Below, in pieces: positions 11,993-22,560 of a stretch of DNA of 64,000 nt. Source of the DNA: Nemertoderma westbladi (Eukaryota; Xenacoelomorpha; Nemertodermatida; Nemertodermatidae); the NCBI GenBank assembly GCA_032718475.1, contig JAUCBJ010006796.1:1-64000 (forward strand), written 5' to 3'. The position numbers and the translations under genes were made by a program. The notes below the pieces were generated by a model that ran no database searches, was not told the origin of the DNA, and was given only the letters and a program-made list of their open reading frames with translations. Position 1 is the stretch's first letter; each line of letters starts with the position of its first letter.

Positions 11993-12368
11993 TTGTAATT
12001 TAATTTAGAGCGATTCGATTGCATATTACTGGAACCAAATAAACTAATATCACTGTTGTTAGCCATATAATTTGTCCATTGCTCTGCATCTCTGAAGCAA
12101 ATTAATATAATGATAATGTGCTGAAGTCAACCAATTTCGGCAAACCATCAAATTGAATATTGCCCAATGTATCTAGATGTCAACTGAAGTGATAATTAGA
12201 CGCTCTCTTGATTGGCAAGAGCTGATTGCATGGCATTCGTTAGCACATACAACTTCAAGGCCTTATATATATCACTTTTGATGCTAAACATTCAAATCAA
12301 TTTTATTTCGTTCAGGTATTTAAAGTGTATATTTACTTACAGTATATTATCAAATTAGTTGTTCCTCA

Positions 12369-12878
12369 ATGGACATCACAGATTTCACTATCTTTGTTAC
12401 AAGGAAAGTGGGATCGTATATAGAAGGTAAGCAAGCATATTTATTTATCCACCATGTTTATTTCATTCGGTTGAAAAATATCACGAGAAATCTCACATCT
12501 CACAAATCTCACAATAAATATCACAACTATACAATATTTTGCTCGCATTATTTTTCAAGTAGCTATAATAATATCAAGATTCGCAAGTTCATTAAATAGT
12601 TTACTCATTGTCATCAAAAGAAAATCGTTAATTTCCTGGCTGTTAATATGTTTTTAATTTATCTTTCAGGTCCAATAAAGGCCTTTCTGGTTGACGTTGA
12701 GGAGATAGAGCGAGAATCGGCCAAGGGAGAAGCACTAAAAACTCTTAGAGTGGACTCTTCGAGACTCCACAAAACACGAGATTACTTTAACGCTGTGGAA
12801 CGCAGCAGAGAATTACGGAGAATTCAAAGGGGGCTCCATCATTTCGTTTCGAAATGTAATGATGAAAGCATTCGCTAA
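12369..12878 (+). CDS. Two-exon small protein, 88 aa, unrecognised
   Basis: The ATG at 12369 follows AT-rich sequence. Exon one ends at GAAG|GTAAGC (12426). The intron ends ATTTATCTTTCAG (12669). Exon two, 12670-12878, continues in phase to TAA. The protein starts MDITDFTIFVTRKVG and its C-terminal half is charged and helical (VEEIERESAKGEALKTL, RSRELRRIQRGLHHF). No signal peptide or membrane segment is seen. Strong donor and acceptor and perfect phase argue for a real transcript. I do not recognise the family. The 29-bp inverted repeats on both sides suggest that it may belong to a mobile unit. Confidence 0.55.
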
Positions 12879-13819
12879 CGAAAAAAGGTTAACGGCAACC
12901 AAATCATTCCAAGCCTCGGTTAGTTATTTAACAACCTTCTGGTAAAACATTTACTCAGGTTATAAGATCGAACTTTTTTTACGTAAGTTAATACGATCGA
13001 GCGGAAGGGGAGGTGGAGGGGGGAGGTCAGTTATTTAGCTGTTCCCTCGGAAGATAAAATTATTGAAAAAATAATATATTATATAACTCAAAATAATGTA
13101 AGTACAATTTATTAGTATAAAAAATATTATTATAAAAAACAGCCGGTTAATTATTACATTTCGGCCTTGTGAGTAGTGAAATTTTAAATTAGTGAAATTA
13201 GTGAAATTTGTGAAATTTGTAGTAAATTATTGCTGTTATGCTTCATTGCTGTTATATTTCTGCAAGCCAAAACCAATTGTCTTTGTGAACTACTAGCTAC
13301 TGTACTACTAGGAGGGAATTCCTTGAAGTTTACCGCGTCTTCAATGTCCAAACCTCAATAATAGTCAATAATACAGCCAGGACCGAAGGAGGCTATGCAA
13401 AACATTAACAAATTTGTGCAAAATAATTACCAAATCAAATTGATATTAAGACATATAGATAGATAGGTAGATTTATTTATACATTATGTAAAAACAATAA
13501 CAAATACACCAAACAATGTACCGGTATAAAGGTATTGTCCAACATAACATATAGGATTACCCCTAAAGCTTTGCAGCTTATTTCCAAGGGGATCCTTTAT
13601 GTTATTTGGTTACAAATACAATATTACACTAAGCTAACCTAAAACAAGTATTAAACGTAATTACACTATGTACATGTACAACTTTACGGAGAGCGTGACA
13701 ATGCCTGCCTGACTCAACGATAAAGATGTAATATACCTAACAATTTATTATATATCTTAATTACAGTATAAATACCAAATAATTAATAAACTAATAACTT
13801 ACTGTAGGACTATTGTACT
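12879..13819. other. 3' flank, no further gene
   Basis: AT-rich. A purine-rich G tract lies at 13006-13026, and GTGAAATTTGTGAAATTTGT simple repeats lie near 13190-13225. No exon is recognised. Confidence 0.45.
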
Positions 13820-13848
13820 GGTAATGGTGAAAAATATCGAGACTTGAA

Positions 13849-14499
13849 TAATATAAATACACTTTAAATACACTTGTCCTTTATCTTGTCAGAATATTCG
13901 GGATATTCTTGTCAAAAATATCTGGTGAAAACTTCAATTAATATCTTGTCAGGATCTATATCATATCTTGTCAAAATAGACATGTGGAAATTTCAATCTT
14001 TCAGAATTGGCAAGTTATATTAACAATATTTGTAAGAACATATTGTTAAATATTTGACAAACATATAAAAACCAAATATTGCGAATTTTGTTTACAGATA
14101 TACAGATATTTAAAAAACTCTCTAGAGATACACATTGTAAAACAAAATTAGCTTCAAAATTTGTGTATGTGTTGAGATAAGGAATAGAACCTATAAAAAT
14201 AGAGCTGACAGCCATCATGTCCACTAATTAATTTATCCTTATTCACGTTAATGTTATGCATAACCCCCTAAAAGGAAAGAGGTATGTATATCGCCAAGGA
14301 ACTCAATTCATCATTACAAACACTGCAAAACACCATGATTGCAACTGTCATGTATATACTGGTACGTATATTAGGCATTACCGGTACGTATTCCAGAATA
14401 AAGTATATAAATGTATTTTCCTGGTTCGTATATATGGTATATATGGTATGGTACGAAATGTCACCAGTCTGCACTGAGTGACTGAGTAAACTAAACTGA
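13849..14499. other. No gene seen
   Basis: Loose repeats of ATCTTGTCA(A/G)AAT at 13875-13985. Several overlapping short frames at 14250-14480 lie on both strands with no domain signal. Confidence 0.45.
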
Positions 14500-14694
14500 C
14501 CGGTATGGTATGCAATATAATATATGTGATTGTCACTCCTACATTACTTTGGCCTCTCAATCTAGCGGATGCTTCCCTCGCCCTTATTGGCTAATAGTCT
14601 CATTCTCGGCTCTCACCTCTGTGGGAGTGCTTCCCCCCCGCTGCTGTTACTTTCCCTCTCGAGGTGGTTTGACCTCTAACCTCCCTTTGTGTGG
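14500..14694 (+). repeat. Satellite leader sequence, copy 2
   Basis: Homologue of 6021-6220, beginning CCGGTATGG and ending CCTTTGTGTGG, with clear substitutions and small indels. It is followed after about 140 bp by a 44-bp-unit array unrelated to the 19-bp array that follows copy 1. Confidence 0.8.
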
Positions 14695-14837
14695 CCTTCA
14701 GGGCTGTGTGTTGTCCCCGTTATTGGGTGTGATACGAGATTAGTTGTGATTAATCTCGTATCTCCAATATTGCTGAAAAAGGGCGCCACTTCCCAACTCT
14801 ATGGGGATAGTGAGGCGGAATTGAATCCGCTCGCAGT

Positions 14838-16495
14838 TACTATGGTTGATCTACCACCCTACACCCGCGCTTAGTAGTGTGGTTGATTTAAAACCTGCCC
14901 CACCCCACCCGCGCTTAGTACTGTGGTTAATTTAACACTTGCCCCATGCCACCCCCGCTTAGTACTGTGGTTGATTTAACACCTGCCCCACGTCATCCGC
15001 TCTTTGTACTGTGGTTAATTTAACACGTGCCCCACCCCACCCCCGCTTAGTAAGCAAGGTTCCCGCGCTTAGAACTGTGGTCAATGTAACACCTGCCCCA
15101 CGTCATCCGCGCTTTGTACTGTGGTTAATTTAACACGTGCCCCACCCCACCCCCGCTTAGTACTATGGTTAATTTAACACATTCCCCACCCCACCCGCGC
15201 TTAGTATTGTGGTTGATTTAACACCTTCCCCACCCCACCCACGATTGTTACTATGGTTGATCTTCCACCCTCCACCTGCGCTTAGAACTGTGGTTAATGT
15301 AACACCTGCCCCACATCATCCGCGCTTTGTACTGTGGTTAATTTAACACGTGCCCCACCCCACCCCCGCTTAGTACTGTGGTTAATTTAACACCTTCCCC
15401 ACCCCACCCGCGCTTAGTATTGTGGTTGATTTAACACCTTCCCCACCCCACCCACGATTGTTACTATGCTTGATCTACCACCCTCCACCCGCGCTTAGTA
15501 CTGTGGTTGATTTAAAACCTTCCCCACCCCACCCGCGCTAGTATTGTGGTTGATTTAACACCTTCCTCACCCCACCCACGATTGTTACTATGGTTGATCT
15601 ACCACCCTCCACCCGCGCTTAGTACTGTGGTTAATTTAAAACCTGCCCCACCCCACCCGCACTTAGTACTGTGGTTCACTCGACCTAGTAGTAGTATTAA
15701 CCTTCACCACTACTACGACTCTCATTTAGACCTTGGTTTCTTTGTTCCTTCCCCACACCCACCTGCGCTTAGTATTGTGGTTGATATAACACCTTCCCCA
15801 CCCCACCCACGATTGTTACTATGGTTGATCTACCACCCTAAGCCGCGCATAGTACTGTGGTTGATTTACACCTTCCCCACCCCACCCGCTCTTAGTACTG
15901 TGATTAATTTAACACACGTCCTACCCTACCCGCGCTTTGTAGTGTGGTTAATTTGACACCTTCCACACACCCACCCGCGCTTAGTATTGTGGTTGATTTA
16001 ACACCTTTCCCACTCCACCCACGATTGTTACTATGGTTGATTTACCACCCTCCTCCCGCGCTTAGTATTGTGGTTGATTTAACACCTTCCCCACCCACCC
16101 GCTCTTAGTACTGTGGTTAATTTAACACACGTCCTACCCTACCCGCGCTTTGTAGTGTGGTAAATTTGACACCTTCCACACACCCACCCGCGCATACTAT
16201 TGTGGTTGATTTAACACCTTTCCCACTCCACCCACGATTGTTACTATGGTTGATCTACCACCCTCCACCCGCGCTTAGTACTGTGGTTAATTTAAAACCT
16301 GCCCCACCCCACCCACACTTAGTTCTGTGGTTAATTTAACACATGTCCCACCCTACCTGCGCTTTGTAGTGTGGTTAATTTAACACCTTCCCCACACCCA
16401 CCCGCACTTAGTATTGTGGCTGATTTAACACCTTTCCCACCGCCTTGTGGTCGATTTAACACCCGCCCCACGCCATCTGCGCTTATTACTACACA
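14838..16495 (+). repeat. Second 44-bp minisatellite (C-rich), unrelated to arrays A-D
   Basis: Roughly 35 diverged copies of a 44-bp unit built from GTGGTTGATTTAACACCT, CCCCACCCCACCCGCGC and TTAGTACT. Length variants and substitutions are many, so it is older than arrays A-D or less homogenised. Some groups of units recur together (compare 15970-16030 with 16170-16250). The frames through it are not genes. Confidence 0.93.
15681..15700 (+). mobile_element. Minute LINE 3' tail inside the C-rich array
   Basis: CTCGACCTAGTAGTAGTA matches the last coding bases, stop and tail of the LINE end at 4673-4690. It starts a ~75-bp stretch of non-array sequence that interrupts the 44-bp units. This could be an extremely 5'-truncated retrotransposition event. 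Chance similarity is possible because the match is short. Confidence 0.35.
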
Positions 16496-16631
16496 CCTAT
16501 TCAATGAATTTATAAAATACATAATTAAAATAAATATTTCTATTCTCCTCTTGAATAACTCTCTCTTATATAGTCTTACATAACTTATTACTAGAAGTTA
16601 TAAAGTTTACTCTAATATTTAATACTTTCAG

Positions 16632-16890
16632 AGATGTTATATGCGGTATCACGTTTCATGTATTGCACAAAGATCGCGATGCATCGGAGCGATTTTTTAG
16701 AATGGGAGTTCGAACCGGAGCCACTATTCGATTAGAGGAACTGGAGTTCCAGTCCTCAACGAGGGGTGTTGGCATTTACAGCACTGATTGCCCTGTCCAA
16801 GTCTTCCGACAACCCCTCCGTTCATTTACTGAACCTTACTTTACCTCCCCGGGGAGCTATCCGGGTTTGCCATTTTTATGGCACACCTAG
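16632..16890 (+). CDS. Galectin-like exon (N-terminal half of the fold), orphan
   Basis: Opens after AATACTTTCAG with a split codon, then Asp. It encodes CGITFHVLHKDRDASERFF, RMGVRTGATIRLEELEF and RGVGIYSTDC, ending in TAG at 16888. The layout (G-x-x-F-x-V, then A-x-x-RF, then an I-x-L strand) resembles the first half of galectin carbohydrate-recognition domains. The aligned exon at 30035 starts in the same phase and shares D-x-x-x-G-(I/M)-T-F and RF. The key galectin His and Asn residues are not evident. A GTAAGT donor follows the stop by a few bases, hinting that the stop is secondary. Possibly one exon of a larger gene, or a pseudo-exon. Confidence 0.4.
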
Positions 16891-17134
16891 ACTTGCAATC
16901 TGTAAGTATTTATTTATTATATAATCTAACCATTAATATTATGGGGGTGGGAGGAGATATACCGTTTTTTGACAACCTTTCAGATTTATAATTCTCAAAT
17001 TATCATAATTTTTGAGTTTTGTATTTATTTTGTAATATACCCAATGTGATATTCTACATTACAGGTCAGAAATTTTTTTTTTCGTTATTTAATATTAGTT
17101 AATACTATTTAAAAATTAAAGAATCTTGCTTGTC
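16891..17134. other. Intronic or intergenic, no gene
   Basis: AT-rich sequence after a GTAAGTATTT donor-like site at 16902. Nothing coding is seen up to the TTAA of the piggyBac-like end. Confidence 0.4.
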
Positions 17135-17683
17135 TTAACCCTATTAGTACTGGGCTATAAAATGCTGTACAAATACCGGGGGGGGGGGGGGGGGGTCATA
17201 TTGACCCTTCCCTTTAAAATCTACAAATATTAACGAAAACGTCTAATGTTTTGTTTGTACGTAGGAATAGTCTGGATCCGACCGAAAAAAAATTTCGAAA
17301 AAATGTACTGGGGTGCTAATATTGCAGCACCAAAATTAGAAGTAGTGCACAATTTTCACAAAATTTGAAAGTTACATTTTTTGGCTAATTGTTTTTCAAT
17401 ACAGGTTTTCTGGGGCGCAAAATACTTTGGAAAATATATAAAAATGATATGATTACCATAAATGGCTGTTTAGTCCTCTATGCGTAGGAAAAAAATGAAA
17501 AAAACAAGTAACCAGCACTTTTCAGTTAGAACACAAAATTTTTAATTCACTTATACGATGCTACAGTATAAATTCACATTTTAGGTTTTCTTGGGCACTG
17601 ATTCTAATGGAATACATTTCAAATATGCCAGGTCATTGCTACTTGTATTTTTCGGCGTAATTTGGCAAATTTTGGTGCTAGCA
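17135..17683 (+). mobile_element. piggyBac-like element, left part only
   Basis: TTAA at 17135-17138 is followed by CCCTATTAGTACTGGGC, matching the intact element end at 24617 (CCCTATTAGTACCGGGC). It continues through a G tract (18 G at 17178-17195) and GGTCATATTGACCC. Homology stops at 17683 in the middle of the palindrome TTTGGTGCTAGCA, where a coding-like segment begins. The right end is missing, so this is a truncated, immobile copy. Confidence 0.7.
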
Positions 17684-17871
17684 AAGGAGTAATTTGCGAC
17701 GGTGTTTCGGGCCCGTATGCCAATTGTAGTTGCTACGACTCTAAGTTATCATTCAGTTTTATATGGAATATAAAAGCCATAGTCAATATCCCTGGATCTA
17801 TCGATAAGGAGGGGCAAGTAGTTCAACCACATCCCATCATATCGAAATCCTTCACATTATTATTTGCCAAC
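17684..17871 (+). CDS. Orphan coding-like segment, copy 1
   Basis: Encodes GVICDGVSGPYANCSCYDS, then LSFSFIWNIKA, then NIPGSIDKEGQVVQPH. The copy at 29684-29871 differs at few positions and carries a TAA where this copy has TTA. Conservation of the frame, with mostly replacement-poor differences, suggests a former exon. I do not recognise the domain. The segment is cut at GCCAACG by 44-bp array C, whereas copy 2 continues normally, so the array was inserted here. Confidence 0.4.
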
Positions 17872-18722
17872 GGACCCGCACACTTGCGATCCGGAAAATC
17901 CAACACCGACAATTCCGACCCGAACACTTGCAACCCGGAAAATCCAACACCAACAATTCTGACCCGAACACTTGTGACCCATAAAATCCAACACCAACAA
18001 TTCCGACCCGAACACTTGCGACCCAGAAAATCCAACACCGACAATTCCGACCCGAACACTTGTGACCCAGAAAATCCAACACCGACAATTCCGACCCGAA
18101 CACTTGCGACCCGGAAAATCCAACACCGACAATTCCGACCCGAACACTTGTGACCCGGAAAATCCAACACCGACAATTCCGACCCGAACACTTGCGACCC
18201 GGAAAATCCAACACCGACAATTCCGACCCGAACACTTGCGATCCGGAAAATCCAACACCGACAATTCCGACCCGAACACTTGCAACCCGGAAAATCCAAC
18301 ACTGACAATTCCGACCCGAACACTTGTGACCCGGAAAATCCAACACCGACAATTCCGACCCGAACACTTGCGACCCGGAAAATCCAACACCGACAATTCC
18401 GACCCGAACACTTGCGACCCGGAAAATCCAACACTGACAATTCCGACCCGAACACTTGCGACCCGGAAAATCCAACACCGACAATTCCGACCCGAACACT
18501 TGCGACCTGGAAAATCCAACACCGACAATTCCGACCCAAACACTTGCGACCCGGAAAATCCAACGCCGACAATTCCGACCCGAACACTTGCGACCCGGAA
18601 AATCCAACACCGACAATTCCGACCCGAACACTTGCGACCCGGAAAATCCAACACCGACAATTCCGACCCGAACACTTGCGACCCGGAAAATCCAACACCG
18701 ACAATTCCGACCCGAACACTTC
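17872..18722 (-). repeat. 44-bp tandem array, copy C
   Basis: About 19 units of the array A repeat in reverse orientation. It begins right after GCCAACG and ends ACTTCCCTGCAAAC, the same CCCTGCAAAC junction that follows array A although the array is inverted here. All six frames are open over ~850 bp, giving spurious frames of up to 304 codons. Confidence 0.95.
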
Positions 18723-19080
18723 CCTGCAAACCACCAACGTTAATCTAACGTTGGGTTTATGTTAGACATTCGTTAAAAAATGACAGTTAGAATTTAACCA
18801 TAAACCTACGTTAAAATACGTTAGAATTCTGTCAATTTTTAACGTTAATTTTTTACAGTAATTATACGTCAAAAATTTACAAATATCGGACAATACCATA
18901 TTTTTTAACGTTACTTTAACGTTAATTTTTAACGTTAATTTTTTACAGTAATTATACGTTAAAAATCAACAGAGATCTGACATTTCCAAATTTTTTAACG
19001 TTGATTTAACGTTAATTTTTAACGTTCATTATTAACGTTAATTTAGCATTAAAATACATCAGATTTTAACGATGATTAGT
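18723..19080. repeat. AACGTT-rich block next to array C
   Basis: Starts CCCTGCAAACC and contains many AACGTT palindromes plus a ~118-bp direct repeat (TTTTTTACAGTAATTATACG at about 18848 and 18939). Counterpart of 260-620. Confidence 0.75.
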
Positions 19081-19386
19081 GAATCACTTAACTGATTCAT
19101 CAATGGATAACATTGGCTATGTCTAGCTGACCATCCGCTGACTTTGTTCATTTCGTATTTTGTTAAATTTTTCTGATACGTGTGTAATTTTTTAAATATT
19201 ATTTTTAAATATTTGCCTTACTAGTCAGCATCTGTGTACCAGTACCAAGCGTACAGTATAAAAGTACAGTAAGTAAGCGTACGGTAGAAAAAGGGTGGAA
19301 AGAAGGATCTAGAAGATGCTAGTGGGGCTGCAGCCGATAGCGAAGATGAATGAATATTATATATCGATAAAAACTTGGCCCTAATT

Positions 19387-20565
19387 ACGTTTCGGTTAAC
19401 TTTATGAAACTGGATGTACGTTTCGGTTAACTTTATGAAAGTGGATGTACGTTTCGGTTAACTTTATGAAACTGGATGTACGTTTCGGTTAACTTTATGA
19501 AACTGGATGTACGTTTCGGTTAACTTTATGAAAGTGGATGTACGTTTCGGTTAACTTTATGAAACTGGATGTACGTTTCGGTTAACTTTATGAAAGTGGA
19601 TGTACGTTTCGGTTAACTTTATGAAACTGGATGTACGTTTCGGTTAACTTTATGAAACTGGATGTACGTTTCGGTTAACTTTACGAAACTGGATGTATGT
19701 TTCGGACTTTCGGTTAACTTTATGAAAGTGGATGTACGTTTCGGTTAACTTTATGAAACTGGATGTACGTTTCGGTTAACTTTACGAAACTGGATGTACG
19801 TTTCGGTTAACTTTATGAAAGTGGATGTACGTTTCGGTTAACTTTATGAAAGTGGATGTACGTTTCGGTTAACTTTATGAAACTGGATGTACGTTTCGGT
19901 TAACTTTATGAAACTGGATGTACGTTTCGGTTAACTTTACGAAACTGGATGTATGTTTCGGTTAACTTTATGAAAGTGGATGTACGTTTCGGTTAACTTT
20001 ATGAAAGTGGATGTACGTTTCGGTTAACTTTATGAAACTGGATGTACGTTTCGGTTAACTTTATGAAACTGGATGTACGTTTCGGTTAACTTTATGAAAC
20101 TGGATGTACGTTTCGGTTAACTTTATGAAACTGGATGTACGTTTCGGTTAACTTTATGAAACTGGATGTACGTTTCGGTTAACTTTATGAAACTGGATGT
20201 ACGTTTCGGTTAACTTTACGAAACTGGATGTACGTTTCGGTTAACTTTATGAAAGTGGATGTACGTTTCGGTTAACTTTATGAAACTGGATGTACGTTTC
20301 GGTTAACTTTACGAAACTGGATGTACGTTTCGGTTAACTTTATGAAACTGGATGTACGTTTCGGTTAACTTTACGAAACTGGATGTACGTTTCGGTTAAC
20401 TTTATGAAAGTGGATGTACGTTTCGGTTAACTTTATGAAAGTGGATGTACGTTTCGGTTAACTTTATGAAACTGGATGCACGTTTCGGTTAACTTTATGA
20501 AACTGGATGTACGTTTTGGTTAACATTATGAAACTGGATGTACGTTTCGGTTAACTTTATGAAAC
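19387..20565 (+). repeat. 31-bp minisatellite
   Basis: About 38 copies of a 31-bp unit, ACGTTTCGGTTAACTTTATG followed by AAACTGGATGT. The main variant alternates GAAACTGG and GAAAGTGG, and a minor one has TTTACGAAAC. One unit near 19694 contains a short duplication (TTTCGGACTTTCGG). It is highly homogeneous, so probably young. The array ends in GAAACGGATGAGTCCGG. Confidence 0.95.
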
Positions 20566-21080
20566 GGATGAGTCCGGTAGCAACCTACGGGTCTCTAAAC
20601 TATAGATCTAAGCCTCCCATTGATAAATAAAAATTCCACAAATTTCTAATTCCGAATTCCAAAAATTCCACATTTCTAAAGCCTACTTTATAGTGTTATA
20701 GAAATTAAATTCAGAATTTCATACAAGAAAAAATCATACATAATTATTGATTTTTTCATTGATCAATTACACGAGATTATGAATTTAAGCTTATGGTTTT
20801 AACACTTGAATTTGTTCAAAATTACATTTCACTGTATGTAACTGGCAATTTGAAAATCTATCGTAATGTGATAATAACGTGTATTATTAATATTATATCT
20901 AATACATAATTAAAGTATATACATAATTATTATATGTAATATTGATTAATCATACGCAATGTGTTAATTGTGAGTTAATACAATATAATTTTGTCAATAT
21001 TAAGTGGCAAAGTTGTCTTCGGCCGTTAGGCCAGGGAAAACATTACGCACAAAGTCTGACGAATTGTTTCCAGATAAGGG
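20566..21080. other. No gene seen
   Basis: AT-rich sequence with the loose repeat AATTCC(A/G)AAAATTCCACA at 20625-20680. No exon or known element is recognised. Confidence 0.45.
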
Positions 21081-21230
21081 GGCGTTCATAAAGTATGTCA
21101 CGCACTAGGGGGGGGGGGGGGGGGGTCGAGCTTGCGTGACATTTTGTGACAGGTGGGAGGGGGGTGTCGACCTTTGTGACGGTCACGGCGATGTTCTACG
21201 GTATGCTTTAATGTTAGCTTGACTTTGACT
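21081..21230. repeat. Dispersed short element with poly(G)
   Basis: GGCGTTCATAAAGTATGTCA then CGCA (same as 1414), a run of 18 G at 21108-21125, and GCGTGACATTTTGTGAC. The GTCACGC/GCGTGAC pair is an inverted repeat around the G tract, a MITE-like arrangement. Confidence 0.6.
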
Positions 21231-21436
21231 AACACATTTGTAGATGAGTGGGAAACTTTAAGGAAAAAACAATAAACACAATAACATTGAATTTAGTCCC
21301 TAACATTAACAGGCACCCCTGTCTAGTCTGCCTTGTACATGTACAGTACTGTAGTTTGAAGCTGCTAAAGTATGTATGTATAGGCTTTTAGTGAGAACTA
21401 CTTCAGTCAAAATGTTTCACTTTCTATTGTACCCAT

Positions 21437-22468
21437 GTGTTCGGGTCGGAATTGTCGGTGTTGGATTTTCCGGATCGCAAGTGTGCGGGTCGGAATTGTC
21501 GGTGTTGGATTTTCCGGATCGCAAGTGTTTGGGTCGGAAGTGTCGGTGTTGGATTTTCTGGGTCGCAAGTGTTCGGGTCGGAATTGTCGGTGTTGGATTT
21601 TCCGGGTCGCAAGTGTTCGGGTCGGAATTGTCGGTGTTGGATTTTCCGGGTCGCAAGTGTTCGGGTCGGAATTGTCGGTGTTGGATTTTCCGGGTCACAA
21701 GTGTTCGGGTCGGAATTGTCGGTGTTGGATTTTCTGGGTCGCAAGTGTTCGGGTCGGAATTGTTGGTGTTGGATTTTATGGGTCGCAAGTGTTCGGGTCG
21801 GAATTGTCGGTGTTGGATTTTCCGGGTCGCAAGTGTTCGGGTCGGAATTGTCGGTGTTGGATTTTCCGGGTCGCAAGTGTTCGGGTCGGAATTGTCGGTG
21901 TTGGATTTTCCGGGTCGCAAGTGTTCGGGTCGGAATTGTCGGTGTTGGATTTTATGGGTCGCAAGTGTTCGGGTCGGAATTGTCGGTGTTGGATTTTCCG
22001 GGTCGCAAGTGTTCGGGTCGGAATTGTCGGTGTTGGATTTTCCGGGTCGCAAGTGTTCGGGTCGGAATTGTCGGTGTTGGATTTTCTGGGTCGCAAGTGT
22101 TCGGGTCGGAATTGTCAGTGTTGGATTTTATGGGTCGCAAGTGTTCGGGTCGGAATTGTCGGTGTTGGATTTTCCGGGTTGCAAGTGTTCGGGTCGGAAT
22201 TGACGGTGTTGGATTTTCCGGGTCGCAAGTGTTCGGGTCGGAATTGTCGGTGTTGGATTTTCCGGGTCGCAAGTGTTCGGGTTGGAATTGTCCGTGTTGG
22301 ATTTTCCGGGTCGCAAGTGTTCGGGTCGGAATTGTCGGTGTTGGATTTTCCGGGTCGCAAGTGTTCGGGTCGGAATTGTCGGTGTTGGATTTTCTGGGTC
22401 ACAAGTGTTCGGGTCGGAATTGTCAGTGTTGGATTTTCCGGGTCGCAAGTGTTTGGGTCGGAATTGTC
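21437..22468 (+). repeat. 44-bp tandem array, copy D
   Basis: About 23 units in the same orientation as array A. Variant units (TTATGGGTCG, TTCTGGGTCG) recur at intervals. Flanks are CTATTGTACCCATG on the left and CGCTTATTAATTATTATCCC on the right, unlike the other arrays. Frames of up to 364 codons here are artefacts of the stop-free unit. Confidence 0.95.
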
Positions 22469-22560
22469 CGCTTATTAATTATTATCCCATCTTATTGTTT
22501 TTTTTATATTCATTCATACATTCTCATGTAATCTTACATATTTCATACTTTCTTGTTTAG

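Larger units (their letters stand above)
11964..13848. repeat. Exact 29-bp inverted repeats around a 1.8-kb segment with a gene
   Basis: The 29 bases at 11964-11992 (TTCAAGTCTCGATATTTTTC and nine more) are the perfect reverse complement of 13820-13848. They bracket the two-exon gene at 12369-12878. The left copy belongs to the ATATCGAG repeat field, while the right one is isolated in unique sequence. The pair could be terminal inverted repeats of a non-autonomous element carrying the gene. No clear target duplication was found. Confidence 0.6.

Noticed and set aside
14256-14874. Cluster of short overlapping frames on both strands
   Set aside because: They overlap the satellite leader and unique AT-rich sequence, with no conserved frame between the two leader copies.
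20550-20600. Hammerhead-ribozyme-like core (GGATGAGTCCGG) at the end of the 31-bp array
   Set aside because: The CUGAUGA core has a mismatch, the GAAA strand does not follow stem II, and no stem I/III pairing was found.
21435-22531. Open frames of 275-364 codons over array D, and similar ones over arrays A-C
   Set aside because: They arise from a stop-free 44-bp unit read in three frames per strand; no start context, splice sites or domain.
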